Shown here one piece after another: positions 5,524 through 7,122 of a DNA stretch of 7,122 nucleotides. The stretch's first letter is position 1, and every line of letters begins with the position of its first letter. The position numbers and the translations under genes were made by a program. Origin of the DNA: Ruminococcus sp. UBA4383 (GTDB taxonomy: Bacteria > Bacillota > Clostridia > Oscillospirales > Ruminococcaceae); contig DGRR01000009.1 of assembly GCA_002389995.1 (NCBI GenBank), positions 1 through 7,122 on the forward strand, read 5' to 3'. The notes beneath the pieces were generated by a model, which was given only the letters and a program-made list of their open reading frames with translations, ran no database searches and was not told the DNA's origin.

Positions 5524-6186
5524 TTAATTACCTTCCTCTATGACTTCAACTCCTGAGAAATATTCCTGACCCTTTTCGTCATACTCATAAGTTTCCTCAT
5601 AGAGTTTGCCGTCAACAGTGGAAACATATCTTACTTTTCTCTTATACTGTTTTATAGCACCGTTTTCCCATACAAACTCAACAGTCTGGTCATAATAGTC
5701 ATCATTGTCAATAAGTTCTTCAAGAAGTGTATTATCTTCTGTAACTGTCATGAGATGACCTATATAATTAAGGTGGTCTGACGGATTGAATTTATTTTTC
5801 TCCGAATCGTAGCAGTAATATAAGCCCATATCGGTTGTACTGAGGTCGTATGGGATAAAAATATCGTCATCGCCGTCAAAATCATAGTCTGCGACTTTGA
5901 TATCATCTTTTTTGGGGACGAATCCGAGTTCTATTTCCTGAGTTTTTTCATTTCCGAAATATACCCACAAAGCCTTTTCCTTGACTTCAAAGTTAAGTTC
6001 TTTGTTTTCCTCGGCATTTTCAACAGCTTCAACCTTGCTTTCCTCCGAAAGTCTTGCAGCCTGCATGGGTGCAGTAGTTATGAATACAAAATCATCAGAT
6101 ACTATTCTTCCCTCGCCTGTATTTCTTGCGGCACATGAACTCAACACAGCCGAAAGCAGAACAGGGATAAATATTTTTTTATTCAT
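5524..6186 (-). CDS. Small secreted lipoprotein with a DxDxDG calcium-binding-like motif
   Basis: This 220-residue protein is of unknown function. It starts with a short lipoprotein signal peptide: Met-Asn-Lys-Lys, a hydrophobic core, then lipobox Leu-Ser-Ser-Cys with the lipidated Cys at 18. After a flexible acidic linker (about 19-65) comes a beta-rich domain containing D100-x-D102-x-D104-G-x-x-D108. This matches the DxDxDG loops of FG-GAP/VCBS-type and XAC2610-type extracellular proteins, which usually bind calcium. Tyrosines and acidic residues are frequent in the C-terminal half. I use ATG 6186, not the longer frame from 6282: the longer N-terminus would bury the signal peptide, whereas GGAGG lies 9 nt before ATG 6186. 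The start overlaps the hslO stop by 8 bp and hflX begins one base after the stop, so it is embedded in the hslO-hflX operon. No link to either neighbour's function is visible. Confidence 0.75.
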   Translation of the reverse strand: MNKKIFIPVLLSAVLSSCAARNTGEGRIVSDDFVFITTAPMQAARLSEESKVEAVENAEENKELNFEVKEKALWVYFGNEKTQEIELGFVPKKDDIKVADYDFDGDDDIFIPYDLSTTDMGLYYCYDSEKNKFNPSDHLNYIGHLMTVTEDNTLLEELIDNDDYYDQTVEFVWENGAIKQYKRKVRYVSTVDGKLYEETYEYDEKGQEYFSGVEVIEEGN

Positions 6187-7063
6187 CTGAACTGTCCTCC
6201 GCAAGATGTCTGATTTCATCGGGGCTGAATATATATTTTTTACCGCAGAAATGGCATGAAACCTCTGTATCCTTTCCCTCATCTGCGATTGACAAAAGTT
6301 CTTTTTTTCCTATGCTTATCAGAACTTTTTCGGTTCTTGAACGGCTGCAATCGCATTTATATACGGGATTTGCGCTGTCAAGCTCATTCGGTTCAAGACC
6401 GTCAAGGAGCATATCCGCTATCTCCTGCGGAGATGTTCCCTCGCTGAGAAGTGCCGAAACAGGACGCATATTCTGCACATTTTTCTCAATTATATCTATG
6501 CATTTTTCGTCCGCAAAAGGCAGAAGCTGTACAAGAAATCCTCCTGCTGACCTGACGCTTAAATCCTCATTTACAAGAACACCCAGCGCACATACTGTCG
6601 GTATCTGTTCGCTTGTTGCATAATAACTTGCGATATCCTCTGCAATTTCGCCCGATACAAGCGGTATAACTCCGACATAAGGCTCACGCATACCCATATC
6701 CTTGACTACTGAAAGAGTACCGTTTTTTCCGACTGCGCCTGCAACATCAAGCTTGCCTTTGCTGTTGAGAGGGATTTCGACAACGGGATTATTAACTGTT
6801 GACTTGACATTTCCTCTGCTGTCGGCAACTGCAACAAGCTGACCTGTCTGACCGTCCGCATCAATTCTTAAAGTTATGCTGTCGTCCTCGCCCTTTAACA
6901 TATATCCCATTAACGAGGCGGCTATTGAAAGCCTGCCGAGGGCGGCGGTCACGACAGCCGATGTTTCGTGAATTTTTTCAATCTGCGAAACTATATCCTT
7001 TGCATCAATTACTGCGGCAAAGGCAGAGCCGTCCGCAGATATTGCCCTGTATAAATTTCCCAT
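6179..7063 (-). CDS. hslO: Hsp33 family redox-regulated molecular chaperone HslO
   Basis: Hsp33 is a cytoplasmic holdase that is inactive with zinc bound to four reduced cysteines. It becomes active when oxidants and heat release the zinc and unfold the linker. The 294-residue product is of normal length, with the N-terminal chaperone domain including GQTGQLVAVAD and the AVGKNGTLSVVKDMG stretch, a helical linker, and a C-terminal redox switch with C237-x-C239 and C270-x2-C273, 30 residues apart, as in the family. All four cysteines are present, so the switch should be functional. A TTG at 7090 would lengthen the protein by nine residues. ATG 7063 is preferred, because AGGAG (7071-7075) lies 7 nt upstream and the family starts close to this point (Asn-Leu-Tyr-Arg-Ala). 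The gene overlaps the downstream lipoprotein gene by 8 bp and may itself follow an upstream gene whose stop overlaps its ribosome binding site. In an anaerobe the protein would protect against oxidant exposure. Confidence 0.95.
   Translation of the reverse strand: MGNLYRAISADGSAFAAVIDAKDIVSQIEKIHETSAVVTAALGRLSIAASLMGYMLKGEDDSITLRIDADGQTGQLVAVADSRGNVKSTVNNPVVEIPLNSKGKLDVAGAVGKNGTLSVVKDMGMREPYVGVIPLVSGEIAEDIASYYATSEQIPTVCALGVLVNEDLSVRSAGGFLVQLLPFADEKCIDIIEKNVQNMRPVSALLSEGTSPQEIADMLLDGLEPNELDSANPVYKCDCSRSRTEKVLISIGKKELLSIADEGKDTEVSCHFCGKKYIFSPDEIRHLAEDSSDE
6196..6200 (-). promoter_or_regulatory. Ribosome binding site that sets the lipoprotein start
   Basis: GGAGG on the minus strand lies 9 nt before ATG 6186, within the last codons of hslO. 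Together with the signal peptide starting at that ATG, it rules against the longer frame. Confidence 0.75.
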
Positions 7064-7070
7064 TAAATCA

Positions 7071-7075
7071 CTCCT
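7071..7075 (-). promoter_or_regulatory. Ribosome binding site that sets the hslO start
   Basis: AGGAG on the minus strand lies 7 nt before ATG 7063. It falls inside the longer frame from TTG 7090, so that start is unlikely. Confidence 0.75.
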
Positions 7076-7121
7076 ATTTAAAATCGTCAAATTGCGCCTT
7101 TTGAGCCTTGCACTTCCGTTC
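7074..7121 (-). CDS. Possible C-terminal tail of an unidentified upstream gene (partial)
   Basis: On the minus strand the frame from the right edge reads 15 codons, ending Ala-Gln-Phe-Asp-Asp-Phe-Lys, then TAG at 7076-7074. The stop overlaps the hslO ribosome binding site, the same tight packing seen at the other junctions of this operon. The tail is basic, then acidic-aromatic. It is far too short to assign a family, and an open frame of this length can occur by chance, so this is a placement inference only. Confidence 0.3.
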   Translation of the reverse strand, partial: ERKCKAQKAQFDDFK

Positions 7122-7122
7122 A

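Noticed and set aside
5524..6282. Longer 252-residue version of the lipoprotein
   Set aside because: The first 32 residues lie in hslO coding sequence in another frame, lack a ribosome binding site and would bury the signal peptide; the GGAGG-preceded ATG at 6186 is far better.

Overview
The window reads as a chromosomal segment of an anaerobic Firmicute of class Clostridia. The evidence is an [FeFe]-hydrogenase maturase (HydG), the small TM1266-type protein that travels with such hydrogenase genes, three sporulation-family proteins (YlbJ-like, YqfC, YqfD), AGGAG-type ribosome binding sites, and AT-leaning codon use. A Ruminococcus-like member of the Oscillospiraceae would fit, but that is an impression from composition and gene style, not a demonstrated placement. 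I see no insertion sequence, phage gene, CRISPR array, tRNA or rRNA.

Layout. Positions 1-1199 (minus) hold a hydG cut by the left edge. It is preceded on the same strand by the TM1266-family gene (1210-1458) and by a structured leader of about 180 nt (about 1465-1642) driven by a strong sigma-A-type promoter (1649-1678). The leader ends in a rho-independent terminator whose 5' arm can alternatively pair with an upstream segment, so the hydrogenase genes look controlled by transcription attenuation. A YlbJ-like membrane protein (1668-2738, minus) lies directly upstream, and its last codons contain the -35 box of the hydrogenase promoter.

From about 2740 to 2808 a short divergent spacer separates ylbJ from yqfC-yqfD (2809-4284, plus) and carries a good sigma-E-like promoter pointing at yqfC. 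A 60-bp AT-rich inverted repeat lies between yqfC and yqfD. yqfD meets hflX tail to tail with a 13-bp overlap.

The right third is a compact minus-strand operon: possibly the tail of an unidentified gene, then hslO (Hsp33 redox chaperone), a small lipoprotein overlapping hslO by 8 bp, and hflX one base after the lipoprotein. The genes fall into three themes: hydrogenase cofactor assembly, mother-cell sporulation functions, and stress or translation rescue (Hsp33, HflX). The feature most worth pursuing is the attenuator-like leader of the TM1266-hydG unit; I do not recognise it as a known riboswitch class.
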